Positions 8,999-18,700 of a stretch of 64,000 nucleotides of DNA are shown piece after piece. Within the stretch, counting starts at the first letter, position 1, and every line of letters starts with the position of its first letter. Both the position numbers and the translations under genes were made by a program. Source of the stretch: Pseudomonadota bacterium. GTDB lineage: Bacteria; Myxococcota_A; UBA796; SXON01. The stretch is taken from positions 23,841-87,840 of the forward strand of contig JAUXTN010000025.1 of NCBI GenBank assembly GCA_030684355.1, read 5' to 3'. The notes under the pieces are model-generated. The model ran no database searches and was not told the DNA's origin. It was given only the letters and a program-made list of their open reading frames with translations.

Positions 8999-9789
8999 GC
9001 GGCCTCCTCGCCCAGCCACGTGACCACCTCGTCGATGATCGCGGCCTTGTCCGTTTCGTTGAAGAGCTCGTGGCGGTGCTCCGGGTAGAGCGTCAGCTTC
9101 GTGTGGAAGCGCGCCGCGAAGGCCTGGTTGGCCTTGGGGTCGGTGACACGGTCCTGGGGACTGATGTACATCGACATCGGCACGCTCCAGCTCGGGATCT
9201 CGTGCACGCGGGCCAGCGCCGCCACCATCTCGGTGTAGAAGCGCGGGGTGCCCGTCTGGAACACGAGCGGATCGGCGAGGTAGGCCTGCCCGACCGAGAG
9301 GTCGCGCGAGAGCGCCGTCGGGTCGATCTCGTTCTTCATCGGCAGCGAGGGGATGAGGCGGGAGAGCACCTTGGCCGCCGCGATCTTCCACCCGGGGAGC
9401 GCGACCGCCACGCCCAGCAGGGGATTGGACAACGCCAGCCGGCTCGGCTTCAGGCCGGCGTTGGCGATGGCGTCGAGCGCCACGAGGCCGCCCATCGAGT
9501 GCGCGAGCAGCGACCACCCGGGGCGCAGCCCGGCGACGGCGGCCACCAGGTCCTCCCGGTAGTCCGACCAGTGCTCGACGTGGCCCCGCTTGCCCCCAGA
9601 GTGGCCGTGGCCGCGGACCTCGATGAGCGTCGCGGACCAGCCCGCCGCGGCGAAGGCGGCCCCCACGTGCTCGTAGCGGCCCGCGTGCTCGGCGAGCCCC
9701 GGCGCGATCAGCACGTCCCGCGCGCCGTCGCCCCAGTGGGCGAGACGCAGGCGCGTGCCGTCGGCGCTGGTGACGAAGCTAGTCCGCAA
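8983..9789 (-). CDS. Alpha/beta hydrolase, monoacylglycerol lipase/lysophospholipase type
   Basis: The 268-residue product is a serine hydrolase of the alpha/beta fold. It shows GLAEHAGRYEHV and EVRGHGHSGGKRGHV, both typical of the lysophospholipase (Hydrolase_4) group, the nucleophile elbow LLAHSMGG, a probable acid in SPQDRVTDP and the late histidine in YPEHRHELFNE. It likely releases fatty acids from mono- or lysolipids. The best start is a TTG at 9789, overlapping the upstream gene by 11 nt with AAGGG upstream; no ATG or GTG lies near. It overlaps the pyrE start by 16 nt. Confidence 0.85.
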   Translation of the reverse strand: MRTSFVTSADGTRLRLAHWGDGARDVLIAPGLAEHAGRYEHVGAAFAAAGWSATLIEVRGHGHSGGKRGHVEHWSDYREDLVAAVAGLRPGWSLLAHSMGGLVALDAIANAGLKPSRLALSNPLLGVAVALPGWKIAAAKVLSRLIPSLPMKNEIDPTALSRDLSVGQAYLADPLVFQTGTPRFYTEMVAALARVHEIPSWSVPMSMYISPQDRVTDPKANQAFAARFHTKLTLYPEHRHELFNETDKAAIIDEVVTWLGEEAACASA

Positions 9790-10642
9790 AGTAGTTGCCC
9801 TTGTTCTCCAGCAGCACCTTCGCCTTGCGCTGCTCCGATTCCATCTCGGGGAGGATGTCGGGGAGGACGGTGGGGGAGGCCGCGAGGACGCCGTTCAGCG
9901 CCGCTTCGAAGTCGGCCTTGTTCTGGGTCTTGGTCGCCCAGTTCTCGGCGAACAGCACCCGGTTCCCGAAGAAGTCGGGCTGCGCGGAGATCGCCTTGTC
10001 GAAGTACTCCTTCGACTTGGTGAGGTCCTGCCCGGCGAAGCTCGGGAGGGCGGCGTAGAACACGCCCCAGTAGCGATCCGGGCCGCTGTAGTAGTAGGTC
10101 GGCTCGAGCTCGCCAACGCGCGTCATATAGGCCTTGACGGTGGGGAGGTGCTTCAACGTGGTCGTGAGGCCGGTGAGCTTGGCCCACTTCCCGAGCGCCG
10201 AGGAGGTCCAGTAGAGGCAGGGAACATCGTCCTTCGTGAAGGCGCGCGCCGCGGAGGCCTCGTCCTCGTCGCCCTTGGCGAGGAGGCCGGTGAACTCGGT
10301 GTTGATGGCGAGGCACTTCTTGCCCCACTCGATCGAGGTCGACCAGGCGGAGAGCTTGGCGTCCTTCTCGAGCTCGTGGCCGTCCCCGAGGAAGTACCAG
10401 CCGCGTACGAGCCGGCCCGCGACCTCGCGGTCCGTCGCGTCCATCGTGTAGACCTGCTCGTACTTCACGAGGGCGGCCTGGAGCTTCGCCTTGTCACCGC
10501 GCTCGTTCCAGAGGCCGTCGGCCTCGGCCTTGAGCGCCGACTTCTGATCGGCCGTCGTCGCGGCGGCCGCGGGGGCCTCCACCTGGTAGGTGCCGATCTG
10601 CTTGCCGCAGGCAAGGAGGAGGAGAAGGGGAAGTACGCGCAT
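9779..10642 (-). CDS. TatT-like (TRAP transporter T-component family) lipoprotein
   Basis: This 287-residue protein has a very short lipoprotein signal ([12 protein letters not shown], lipobox LLAC) and helical repeats. The region with [36 protein letters not shown] and NGVLAASP resembles the TatT family, periplasmic TPR-like lipoproteins first described as partners of TRAP transporters. No TRAP permease or solute-binding gene lies in the window, so a transport role is not supported by context. The start is fixed by GGAG 6 nt upstream of the ATG. It heads a five-gene minus-strand operon (this gene, hydrolase, pyrE, lipoprotein, TolC-type). It is divergent from guaB. Confidence 0.7.
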   Translation of the reverse strand: MRVLPLLLLLACGKQIGTYQVEAPAAAATTADQKSALKAEADGLWNERGDKAKLQAALVKYEQVYTMDATDREVAGRLVRGWYFLGDGHELEKDAKLSAWSTSIEWGKKCLAINTEFTGLLAKGDEDEASAARAFTKDDVPCLYWTSSALGKWAKLTGLTTTLKHLPTVKAYMTRVGELEPTYYYSGPDRYWGVFYAALPSFAGQDLTKSKEYFDKAISAQPDFFGNRVLFAENWATKTQNKADFEAALNGVLAASPTVLPDILPEMESEQRKAKVLLENKGNYFAD

Positions 10643-10667
10643 CGGAAGCTCCAAGAGGGGGCCCGCT

Positions 10668-10678
10668 ACTGGGTAGCA
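10668..10678 (-). promoter_or_regulatory. Possible extended -10 box for the TatT-like operon
   Basis: On the minus strand this reads TGCTACCCAGT, 25 nt upstream of the ATG at 10642. It resembles the TGCTACnGT boxes seen before the first barrel gene, gltH and the SPFH gene, but its -10 hexamer lacks the final T. No clear -35 is visible. Weak call. Confidence 0.3.
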
Positions 10679-10797
10679 TGGGGGGCCGGTTTTACGGGGT
10701 AGACGCGTACTTGTCAACGGGCTCAGCCGTTGCCCGCGACGACGTTGTGACGGGGGTTGCCCCTCCCGCCGCGTGCGCTCTGCGGTTAGACGCCGCC

Positions 10798-12273
<1,476 letters not shown>

Positions 12274-12313
12274 CTCGGGCGCGGGTGCACGACGTAAGTG
12301 GCTTCGGGGCGTT

Positions 12314-12332
12314 GCGGGGGCGGAGCCCCCGC
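12314..12332. terminator. GC-rich hairpin between convergent genes
   Basis: Perfect 8-bp stem GCGGGGGC / GCCCCCGC with a 3-nt loop GGA. It lies 40 nt after guaB and 20 nt after the end of the oppositely oriented VWA gene, so it could stop transcription from both sides. There is no U-tract, so it may depend on Rho or act only as a barrier. A very similar hairpin follows the last gene of the window (63812-63832). Confidence 0.5.
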
Positions 12333-12352
12333 CCCAAGAACAACCCGCGGGC

Positions 12353-14209
12353 TCAGTTCGTGGGGGTGATGACGGTCACCGTGTAGGTGTGCAACAGCGT
12401 CGTCTCGTCCCCGATGAGGAAGAACGTGAGCTGGTTGGCCTGCTCGTACTCTTGCGCGGGCAGCACGCCCTCGAGCGTCACGGTGAAGGTGACGGTCTCG
12501 CCGCTGCTCACGTCGTAGAACGCCTCGGGGGCGATGTCGGTGACGAACCCCACAGTGTCGTCCGACGCGACGAGCTCGATCTTCTCGTAGTTCATCGCCG
12601 CGACGAGCTGCTCGACGGCCCCGACGACGTTCTCGCGGAACTCGGCGCTCGTGCCCGACCACGTGACCACGGCGGGCTCGGGGATGCCGTCACCGTCGAG
12701 GTCGGCGTAGGAGCCGGTCTCGGTGGCGAGGTTCTGCATCTGCGTGAAGGTCGACTCGTACGACATCACGTTCACGCCCACGCCGATGAGCTTGGCGTTC
12801 AGGGCGTTCGCGGCGTTGACCACGTCGGTGTGGCCCGCCACGTGGCAGGCGCCCGAGGGGGTCGAGAACTCGGAGGTGTCGTCGGCGTCGCGCAGCGGGG
12901 CGTCGGTCGCGTAGACGATGATGGGGAGCATGTTCTCGCGGAAGCCGAACCCGCCGATCGTGCCGCCGCCGAGCGTGGAGGCGTCGTTGGCCTCGCCGCC
13001 GGTGCCCTCGAAGAGGTCGGTCGCGGAGGCCACGAAGGGCTTCACGTCCGTGTCGACGTTGTAGGTCCCGTTGCAGTTCTGGTCGAAGCCGATGCCCGTG
13101 AGGCCCTGGTAGAGCGCCTCCATCGTGCTCTCGGGGGTGTCGTCCCCGTAGTGGATGGCGACCTCCGTGGAGAGGGCGCGCTGGACGGCGCCGATGTCCT
13201 CCGTCTGCTGCTGGCGGAGGATGAACGGGAGGTCGGTGCCGCGGGAGCCGTAGGGGGACTCGGCGTAGTCGTCGTAGGTGGCGACGCCGTAGGTCGCGTC
13301 GGAGAAGAGGCTGTCGAGGTCCCCGACGATGTTGCGGAACTCGCTTGCCATCGCGAGGGCGAGCCCGGACATCGAGCTGGTCGTGTCGAGCGCGAACGCC
13401 ACGTCGGCGAGGCCGGCCTCGACCGTGAAGGAGAGGTCGAGCGCGATGGTCTCGTTCGCGGGGACGTCGACCTCCACGCAGTCCCCCACGACCCCCCAAC
13501 CGGTCTGCGTGGCGACCTTGGCCCCGGAGGGGTCGTTGCTGGTGACCCACACCTGGCTGGTCTGCAGCGCTTCCGAGGAGGCCTCGTAGAGGAGCTGGAG
13601 CGGCACCGACCCGCCCGGCTCGATCTCCAACGGGAGCTGCGGCAACGCGGGGAGCCGGTAGCCCTGGTCCTCGCCCATGCCGATGATGCTGTCGATGACG
13701 AGGGTGTCGCTGCCGATGTTCGAGAGCGTGAGGGTCTTGCCGGTGAGGCACCCGAAGGGCACGGCACCGAACTCGTAGGGGTCGGGCTCGATGGCGAGCA
13801 CGGGGAGGAGCCACTGCCCGGTGAGGTCGACCTGGTCCTCGGGGTTCTGCGGATCGTCCCCGAAGATGCGGATCGTCGCGGTGTCCGTGAGGTTGGTCGG
13901 CTGGTACATCACGTCGACGGTGAGCGACTCCTGGGGCTGGATCGTGCCGGTCGCGGTGGTCAGGAGCGTAAAACCGGTGGCGCCCTCGACGCGCACCTCG
14001 GTGATGTCGAGCGGGATGCCGCCGTCGTTCCGGATGGTGAAGCTGTGGAGGGCGGATTGGCCCGTGCCCAGGCCGCCGAAGTCGAGGAAGCCGGGGTCCA
14101 CCACCATGACCGGCACGTCGTCATATTTCTCGCGCTTCGTCGTGACCTCGTTGTCGACTTTGCAGGCGGGCAGGAGGAGGACGACGAGGGAGAGGCCGGC
14201 GCGGAACAT
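12353..14209 (-). CDS. Lipoprotein with two choice-of-anchor D (ASH) domains and a VWA domain
   Basis: The 618-residue product has a lipobox (VVLLLPAC, Cys16). Next come two immunoglobulin-like ASH domains ([15 protein letters not shown]..., [14 protein letters not shown]...) and a von Willebrand A domain beginning [15 protein letters not shown], with a MIDAS-like DTTSSMS, that runs to about residue 510. A final beta-rich domain follows. Such proteins are common in Myxococcota envelopes and probably bind surfaces or other proteins through the metal site. The ATG at 14209 follows GAGG. It is divergent from scoA and convergent with guaB. Function unknown beyond likely surface adhesion. Confidence 0.8.
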   Translation of the reverse strand: MFRAGLSLVVLLLPACKVDNEVTTKREKYDDVPVMVVDPGFLDFGGLGTGQSALHSFTIRNDGGIPLDITEVRVEGATGFTLLTTATGTIQPQESLTVDVMYQPTNLTDTATIRIFGDDPQNPEDQVDLTGQWLLPVLAIEPDPYEFGAVPFGCLTGKTLTLSNIGSDTLVIDSIIGMGEDQGYRLPALPQLPLEIEPGGSVPLQLLYEASSEALQTSQVWVTSNDPSGAKVATQTGWGVVGDCVEVDVPANETIALDLSFTVEAGLADVAFALDTTSSMSGLALAMASEFRNIVGDLDSLFSDATYGVATYDDYAESPYGSRGTDLPFILRQQQTEDIGAVQRALSTEVAIHYGDDTPESTMEALYQGLTGIGFDQNCNGTYNVDTDVKPFVASATDLFEGTGGEANDASTLGGGTIGGFGFRENMLPIIVYATDAPLRDADDTSEFSTPSGACHVAGHTDVVNAANALNAKLIGVGVNVMSYESTFTQMQNLATETGSYADLDGDGIPEPAVVTWSGTSAEFRENVVGAVEQLVAAMNYEKIELVASDDTVGFVTDIAPEAFYDVSSGETVTFTVTLEGVLPAQEYEQANQLTFFLIGDETTLLHTYTVTVITPTN

Positions 14210-14275
14210 GGGACCTCGTAAGGGCGGTGGCGAGTGCGGTAACCCGCAAAGCGTAGGCCCGAGTGTGGGGGGATG

Positions 14276-14295
14276 TCCATCGAAGAATCGATGGA
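14276..14295. promoter_or_regulatory. Perfect 8-bp inverted repeat upstream of scoA, candidate operator
   Basis: TCCATCGA and TCGATGGA are separated by AGAA, in the 160-nt divergent region between the VWA lipoprotein gene and scoA. It lies 74 nt upstream of scoA and 66 nt upstream of the other start, so it could be a dimeric repressor site for either gene. It is not followed by a T-tract, which argues against a terminator. Confidence 0.4.
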
Positions 14296-14338
14296 ACCGG
14301 CGAGCGAGGGGGAGCGGGGGCAGCCAGAACACGCGCGT

Positions 14339-14357
14339 GCGGAATAGGAGGTTCCGC
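14339..14357 (+). promoter_or_regulatory. scoA: Hairpin exposing a second Shine-Dalgarno sequence before scoA
   Basis: The stem GCGGAA / TTCCGC encloses the loop TAGGAGG, an ideal ribosome-binding sequence with no start codon at the right distance. The real site GGAGGTGG follows and the ATG is at 14370. The loop could be a standby site that holds ribosomes near the true start. Confidence 0.35.
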
Positions 14358-14369
14358 TCCGGAGGTGGA

Positions 14370-15065
14370 ATGGACAAGGTGTTCCCGTCGGCGGCCGAGG
14401 CCGTCGCCGACATCCCGAACGGCGCGACGCTCATGGCGGGCGGCTTCGGGCTCTGCGGCATCCCCGAGAACCTCATCCTGGCCCTGCGCGACCGCGGGGT
14501 CTCCGGGCTGACGGTCATCTCGAACAACTGCGGGGTCGACGACTTCGGCCTCGGCATCCTCCTCCACACGCGGCAGATCAAGAAGATGATCTCCAGCTAC
14601 GTCGGCGAGAACAAGGAGTTCGAGCGGCAGTACCTCTCGGGGGAGCTCGAGGTGGAGCTCTGCCCCCAGGGGACCCTCGCCGAGAGGATTCGTGCGGGCG
14701 GAGCGGGCATTCCCGCCTTCTTCACCCCCACCGGGTACGGCACGCTCGCGGCGGACGGCAAGGACACCCGTTGGTTCGACGGGCGTCCGTACGTCATGGA
14801 ACGCGCGCTCCTCGCGGACTTTGCAATCGTGAAGGCGCAAACCGCGGACCGCCTGGGCAACCTGGTCTTCGACAAGACGGCGCGAAACTTCAACCAAATG
14901 ATGGCGACGGCCGCGCGGGTGACGATCGCGGAGGTCGAGGAGCTCGTGGAGCCCGGCGAGATCGACCCCGACGCCGTCCACGTGCCCGGCATCTACGTCC
15001 ACCGCGTGCTCGTGGGGCCGCACTACGTGAAGCGCATCGAGCGCCGCACCACCCGGGAGGCCTGA
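14370..15065 (+). CDS. scoA: 3-oxoacid CoA-transferase, subunit A
   Basis: Subunit A of a succinyl-CoA:3-ketoacid (or acetate:acetoacetate) CoA-transferase, which activates acetoacetate or a similar 3-oxoacid by swapping CoA. The 231-residue protein has the family features [19 protein letters not shown] (CoA-binding loop), [47 protein letters not shown], and [17 protein letters not shown] [13 protein letters not shown]. The ATG at 14370 is preceded by GGAGGTGG. Subunit B follows after 3 nt. The pair suits use or turnover of ketone bodies, branched-chain amino acid products or polyhydroxybutyrate. The exact substrate cannot be read from sequence. Confidence 0.93.
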   Translation: MDKVFPSAAEAVADIPNGATLMAGGFGLCGIPENLILALRDRGVSGLTVISNNCGVDDFGLGILLHTRQIKKMISSYVGENKEFERQYLSGELEVELCPQGTLAERIRAGGAGIPAFFTPTGYGTLAADGKDTRWFDGRPYVMERALLADFAIVKAQTADRLGNLVFDKTARNFNQMMATAARVTIAEVEELVEPGEIDPDAVHVPGIYVHRVLVGPHYVKRIERRTTREA

Positions 15066-15068
15066 ACC

Positions 15069-15719
15069 ATGCCCTTGACACGCGACGCCATCGTTGGTCG
15101 CGCCGCCCGGGAGCTCCGCGACGGCTACTACGTGAACCTCGGGATCGGCATCCCGACCCTCGTGGCCAACCACATCCCCGCGGGCATGGACATCGTGCTC
15201 CACAGCGAGAACGGCCTGCTCGGCATGGGCCCGTTCCCCACGGAAGCCGAGGTCGATCCCGACCTGATCAATGCCGGGAAGCAGACGGTCACGGCGCTGC
15301 CGGGCGCGAGCTACTTCTCGAGCGCCGAGAGCTTCGCGATGATCCGCGGCGGCCACATCGACCTCACGATCCTCGGGGCGATGCAGGTGAGCGCGACGGG
15401 GGACCTCGCGAACTGGATGATCCCCGGCAAGATGGTCAAGGGGATGGGCGGCGCGATGGACCTCGTGAGCGGCGCCAAGCGTGTCGTCGTCACGATGGAG
15501 CACGTCGCCAAGGGCGAGCCGAAGCTGCTCGAGCAGTGCACCCTCCCGTTGACGGGCCTGCGCTGCGTGCACCTCCTCATCACCGACTACGGCGTGTTCT
15601 CCTTCGACGGCGGGCTCACCCTGCGCGAGATCGCGGAGGACCTCACGGTCGAGCAGGTGAAGGCCGCCACCGGGGCCCGCTTCCGCGTCGCGGACGATTT
15701 GCTGCGCCTGCCGGTCTAA
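15069..15719 (+). CDS. scoB: 3-oxoacid CoA-transferase, subunit B
   Basis: The catalytic subunit (216 residues). The signature SENG with glutamate E47 ([10 protein letters not shown]), which forms the glutamyl-CoA thioester, is present. So are [15 protein letters not shown] at the N-terminus, [21 protein letters not shown] and [16 protein letters not shown]. Start ATG at 15069 follows the scoA stop by 3 nt. A strong hairpin terminator lies about 100 nt after the stop, so scoAB is likely a two-gene operon. Confidence 0.95.
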   Translation: MPLTRDAIVGRAARELRDGYYVNLGIGIPTLVANHIPAGMDIVLHSENGLLGMGPFPTEAEVDPDLINAGKQTVTALPGASYFSSAESFAMIRGGHIDLTILGAMQVSATGDLANWMIPGKMVKGMGGAMDLVSGAKRVVVTMEHVAKGEPKLLEQCTLPLTGLRCVHLLITDYGVFSFDGGLTLREIAEDLTVEQVKAATGARFRVADDLLRLPV

Positions 15720-15723
15720 GCGG

Positions 15724-15823
15724 CGGCGCCCCCGGGCGAGGGCGCCCGCTGGTGAGACCGCGCCAGCGGTGAGGGGGCCCCCGGGTGAGGGTGCCCCCGG
15801 GTGAGGGCGCCCAGAACGAGAGA
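15724..15823. repeat. Six degenerate 16-bp tandem repeats in the scoB-rplC gap
   Basis: Units share a pattern like GCCCCCGGGTGAGGG and each ends in GAG. The GAG marks are at 15738, 15754, 15771, 15787, 15803 and 15818, giving spacings of 16, 17, 16, 16 and 15. The fourth and fifth units are nearly identical; the others are diverged. The array fills the space between the scoB stop and the shared terminator and codes for nothing recognisable. Confidence 0.7.
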
Positions 15824-15857
15824 AGCCCCGCCGGGTGTCCGACGGGGCTTCTTCTTT
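15821..15857. terminator. Bidirectional intrinsic terminator between scoB and rplC
   Basis: Perfect 10-bp stem AGAAGCCCCG / CGGGGCTTCT with a 12-nt loop. On the plus strand it runs into TCTTT, on the minus strand into CTCGTTCT. It lies 27 nt beyond the rplC stop and about 100 nt beyond the scoB stop, and should end both transcripts. Confidence 0.8.
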
Positions 15858-15884
15858 GCACGCCAGCGGTGGCGTAGCGGGGAG

Positions 15885-16559
15885 CTACTTCTTGCGGCGG
15901 GGGGTCTTGCCCTTGACCGCCTGGCGCAGCACCATGTACGAGCCGTCGGGCCCGGGGACGCCGCCGCGCACGAACACGAGGTTGCGGGCTTCGTCGATGC
16001 GGACGATGACCAGGTTCTGCACCGTGGTCTTGCAGCCGCCCATGCGACCCGGCATCTTGACGCCCTTGAACGTCATACCGGGGGTGAGGCGCGTGCCGAT
16101 CGAGCCGCCGTGCCGGTAGTACTCGTGCACACCGTGGCTGCGCTTGAAGCCGGAGAAGTTGTGGCGCTTGAAGACGCCCGCGAAGCCGCGGCCCTTCGAG
16201 TTCCCGGTCACGTCGACCTTCTGCTTGACCGCGAAGAGCGCGGTGATGCCGATCTGGGTGCCGGCGGTGTGCGTGGTGGCGACGGCGTCGCTCACGCGGA
16301 TCTCGCGCACGATGCGGAAGGGGCGGGCGCCGACCTTGGCGACATGGCCGATCTCGGCCTTGGTGACGCGGGACTCCTTGCGGGACCCGTAGCCGAGCTG
16401 GAGGGCCGCGTAGCCGTCCTTCGTGGAGGCCGTCTTGACCTGGATGACGGTGTTCGGCTGGACTTCCAGCACGGTGACCGCGGACACGATGCCCGCCTCG
16501 TCAAAGATCTGGGTCATGCCCAGCTTGCGGCCCAGGAGGCCGATCTGCTCGTTCGCCAT
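15885..16559 (-). CDS. rplC: 50S ribosomal protein L3, encoded outside the S10 operon
   Basis: L3 is an early-assembly protein of the large ribosomal subunit, close to the peptidyl-transferase centre. The 224-residue product is family length: LGRKLGMTQIFDEAG at the N-terminus, GNSKGRGFAGVFKRHNF and FSGFKRSHGVHEYYRHGG in the conserved extension, and PGRMGGCKTTVQNL with the usual glutamine. The start ATG at 16559 gives MANEQIGLLGRKLGM. Normally rplC sits between rpsJ and rplD. Here no other ribosomal gene is near; a candidate promoter lies upstream and a strong terminator directly after the stop. Codon use and length look normal, so it appears functional. Whether a second copy exists in the S10 operon cannot be seen. 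Confidence 0.96.
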   Translation of the reverse strand: MANEQIGLLGRKLGMTQIFDEAGIVSAVTVLEVQPNTVIQVKTASTKDGYAALQLGYGSRKESRVTKAEIGHVAKVGARPFRIVREIRVSDAVATTHTAGTQIGITALFAVKQKVDVTGNSKGRGFAGVFKRHNFSGFKRSHGVHEYYRHGGSIGTRLTPGMTFKGVKMPGRMGGCKTTVQNLVIVRIDEARNLVFVRGGVPGPDGSYMVLRQAVKGKTPRRKK

Positions 16560-16636
16560 GGTGATACCTCGCATAGGACGGACACCGGGCGGCCCGAGGC
16601 CGGTTCGGTGGACGTCGTACGGTTGTCGGAAGCCCC

Positions 16637-16654
16637 GCCCGGGAAAGTCCGGGC
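16637..16654 (-). promoter_or_regulatory. rplC: Hairpin in the rplC leader, candidate ribosomal-protein leader element
   Basis: GCCCGG / CCGGGC with a 6-nt loop, flanked by a longer-range pairing (GAAGCCCC at 16629-16636 with GGGGCTTC at 16683-16690). It lies 78 nt upstream of the rplC start, downstream of the candidate promoter. It could be an L3 autoregulatory site or a terminator for the lipoprotein gene ending at 16716. No U-tract is present. Confidence 0.35.
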
Positions 16655-16668
16655 AGCGGGCCCACGCG

Positions 16669-16695
16669 ACTATCGCAGGGGAGGGGCTTCGGCAA
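16669..16695 (-). promoter_or_regulatory. rplC: Candidate sigma-70 promoter for rplC
   Basis: On the minus strand TTGCCG, 15 nt, then GATAGT preceded by TGC (partial extended -10). The spacer is short. It would give a leader of about 100 nt containing the hairpin at 16637-16654. It lies just downstream of the lipoprotein gene ending at 16716, as expected if rplC is its own unit. Confidence 0.4.
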
Positions 16696-16715
16696 GCGGC
16701 GAGCCGCCCGACGGG

Positions 16716-17837
16716 TCAGATCGCGGCGCCCGACAGCTCGATCACCCAGTCGTTCTCGCTGGGGTCGTTCGAGAGGATGTGCACCACGTTCGCGTCGAAG
16801 CCCGCCTGCGCGACCTCCAGACAGGACTCGGTGGCGCGGTAGGAGAGCGTGAAGCTCGCGGTCTGGTAGGGCGTGAGGGTCTCTGCGCTGCCCCAACCGC
16901 CGACGGTGAAGCTCCCGCAGGTGGCGAGGGCGTCGTTGTTGACGACCACGCTGCTCACCGTGAGGTCCATGTCGCCGATGTTCTGGATCGTGATCGTGCG
17001 GCTGTCGGTGCTGCCGAAGAGCGAGAAGAAGTCGGTGATGGCGTAGGGGTCGGCGCCGGTGTCGACGTCGATGAGGGGGCTGCAGATGTCGCAGAAGTCG
17101 ACCCCTTCGCCCTCGACCTCGATGTCCACCGTCGGGGAGTCCGGATCGTCGGACTCGATCGTCACGGTGCCCGTGTACGTGGTCTCGGCGCCGGGGGTGA
17201 ACGACACCTCGAGGAGCTTGTTGGAGCCCGGGGAGAGCACCTGGGGCGGAGAGAGGGTGCCCCCGGTGGTCCACACCCCGGCGCTGGTCACGACGTCGGA
17301 GATGAGGACGTCCTCGTCCCCCGTGTTGCTGACCGTGAAGGTGGTGGTGGTCGTGGTGTCGACGTCCACCTGGCCGAAGTTGTAGCGGGTGGGCGTGATG
17401 CTGATGTTCCCGACGGGGCCCTCGGGCTCGTCCGGGGCCTCGCCGGTCCCGGTGAGGGGGATGGCGAGGGTGTCCCCGCCGTCCACCGTGACGGAGAGGG
17501 TGCCTTCGTAGGGGCCCTCGGTCGCCGGGGCAAAGGTCAGGGTCACGACGGCGTCGGTTTCGACCTGGACCGCGGCGGTGGAGAGCTCGAAGGCGTCTCC
17601 ATCGAGCTCGAGGGCCACTTCCAGCGGGGTGGCGCCGGTGTTGGTCAGCACGAGGTCCCGCTCGACGGTGCCGCCGAGCTCGACGGTGCCGAAGGCGATG
17701 GAGCTCGCGTCGATCTCGAGGCCGCCCACGGTGGAGGAGCCGCCGCCCGTGTCGTCCGCGGCGGCCGGATCGGTGTCGCGGCCGGGGATCGGTTCGAGAC
17801 CGACGCACGCGACGAGGAGGAGGAGCGAAGCGGTCAT
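16716..17837 (-). CDS. Lipoprotein with three choice-of-anchor D (ASH) domains, linked to gltH
   Basis: The 373-residue protein has a short lipoprotein signal (MTASLLLLVAC) and a Thr/Asp-rich linker. Three ASH-type immunoglobulin-like domains follow, opening IDASSIAFGTVELGGT, ITPTRYNFGQVDVDT and, more diverged, FFSLFGSTDSRTITIQN. Two cysteine pairs (FCDIC, and TCGS with SCLE) may form disulphides. AAGGAG lies 7 nt upstream of the ATG at 17837. It begins 26 nt after the GltH barrel gene on the same strand with no terminator between, so it is probably co-transcribed with it and may be an accessory surface component of that machine. No M. xanthus Glt counterpart is known to me for this position. 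Confidence 0.8.
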   Translation of the reverse strand: MTASLLLLVACVGLEPIPGRDTDPAAADDTGGGSSTVGGLEIDASSIAFGTVELGGTVERDLVLTNTGATPLEVALELDGDAFELSTAAVQVETDAVVTLTFAPATEGPYEGTLSVTVDGGDTLAIPLTGTGEAPDEPEGPVGNISITPTRYNFGQVDVDTTTTTTFTVSNTGDEDVLISDVVTSAGVWTTGGTLSPPQVLSPGSNKLLEVSFTPGAETTYTGTVTIESDDPDSPTVDIEVEGEGVDFCDICSPLIDVDTGADPYAITDFFSLFGSTDSRTITIQNIGDMDLTVSSVVVNNDALATCGSFTVGGWGSAETLTPYQTASFTLSYRATESCLEVAQAGFDANVVHILSNDPSENDWVIELSGAAI

Positions 17838-17863
17838 GGGCAGCTCCTTTCGTCGCGGACGGA

Positions 17864-18610
17864 TCAGAACGTGTACTTCAGCGACCCCGTGCCGTTGAGG
17901 CCCAGATCCCACCCGATCCCGTAGACGATGTCAACGTCGACGCCGATCGAGAAGTGGGAGAGCTTGGTGTAGTACTCGAACGTCGGGCCCGCGAACACGA
18001 TGGGCTTCGGCGAGTTGTGCAGGCCGGGATCGGCGCCGAACTCGTCGACCACGTCTTCGATGTACGCGTTGGGCTCGATGAGGAGCGGGCTGTAGAGCAC
18101 GCCGGCGCCGACGCGGGCGCCGATACCGATGCGCCGCACCGGGTAGAACGAGATCTCGTAGTTGGCCTGCAGCGTGTAGGTGCGGAGGTCACCCTCGGTG
18201 CAGGGCTCGCTGCCGGTGCCGAGCGTGTAGCAGCCGTAGGCGGCCTGCTCGTACCAGGCGGCGCCGTTGTGCACGCCCTGGCCGATCCCCACTTCCCACG
18301 CCATCGACTGCTTCTCGGTGTCGACGAAGTCCTGCCCGATCGCGAGCGTGACGTTCGTGCCGGCATTGACCGAGCGGCTGAAGTTCAGCAGGTAGGAGTT
18401 CACGCCGGCGGAGGCCTTGGCGTAGAAGCCACGGTTGATCTCGCGGATCGCGCCGGCGTCTTCCACGCCGCCACCAGAGCTCTTGCTCTTCTTCTTCTTG
18501 GAGTCGGAACCTTCCTCGAGGAAGTCTTCCTCTTCTTCGTCCTGGGCATACGCGGCAGAGACGAACAGCGGCGAGGAGAGCAGGGAGGCGGAAAGCGCCA
18601 GGACCATCAT
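17864..18610 (-). CDS. gltH: GltH/CglE-type outer-membrane beta-barrel of the Glt/Nfs machine
   Basis: The product (248 residues from the ATG at 18610, with GGAG 6 nt upstream) has a signal peptide ending AAYA. An acidic and then Lys-rich low-complexity segment follows (DEEEEDFLEE, KKKKSKSS), then a barrel: GFYAKASAGVNSYLL, ITLAIGQDF-like NVTLAIGQDFVDTEK, GIGARVGAGVLYSPLL, and the terminal aromatic SLKYTF typical of outer-membrane barrels. GltH (CglE) in M. xanthus is an outer-membrane barrel of the gliding motor that can be supplied between cells by contact. The gene order GltG then GltH agrees. It has its own -10-like box just downstream of the terminator of the preceding gene. Assigned by order and pattern; sequence identity was not measured. 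Confidence 0.7.
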   Translation of the reverse strand: MMVLALSASLLSSPLFVSAAYAQDEEEEDFLEEGSDSKKKKSKSSGGGVEDAGAIREINRGFYAKASAGVNSYLLNFSRSVNAGTNVTLAIGQDFVDTEKQSMAWEVGIGQGVHNGAAWYEQAAYGCYTLGTGSEPCTEGDLRTYTLQANYEISFYPVRRIGIGARVGAGVLYSPLLIEPNAYIEDVVDEFGADPGLHNSPKPIVFAGPTFEYYTKLSHFSIGVDVDIVYGIGWDLGLNGTGSLKYTF

Positions 18611-18636
18611 CAACGACTCCGGCAGAGGGGCGTGCC

Positions 18637-18645
18637 ACAGTAGCA
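18637..18645 (-). promoter_or_regulatory. gltH: Extended -10-like box for gltH
   Basis: Minus strand TGCTACTGT, 26 nt upstream of the gltH ATG and directly after the terminator of the gltG paralogue. The identical 9-mer lies at 62430-62438 before the SPFH gene. No good -35 is seen, which is compatible with an extended -10 promoter. Confidence 0.45.
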
Positions 18646-18654
18646 CGAGGCGAG

Positions 18655-18692
18655 GCAAAACGGAAAGCAGGCCCAGTGAGAACCGGGCCTGC
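18655..18692 (-). terminator. Intrinsic terminator after the gltG paralogue
   Basis: On the minus strand, stem GCAGGCCC / GGGCCTGC with a 10-nt loop, followed by TTTCCGTTTT. It begins 8 nt after the stop at 18701. It should separate the gltG paralogue from gltH. Confidence 0.85.
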
Positions 18693-18700
18693 GGGAGCGG

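Noticed and set aside
9779..10642. TRAP transporter T-component as evidence for a solute-uptake operon
   Set aside because: No TRAP permease or binding protein lies near, and TatT-like lipoproteins occur widely in Myxococcota without transporters.
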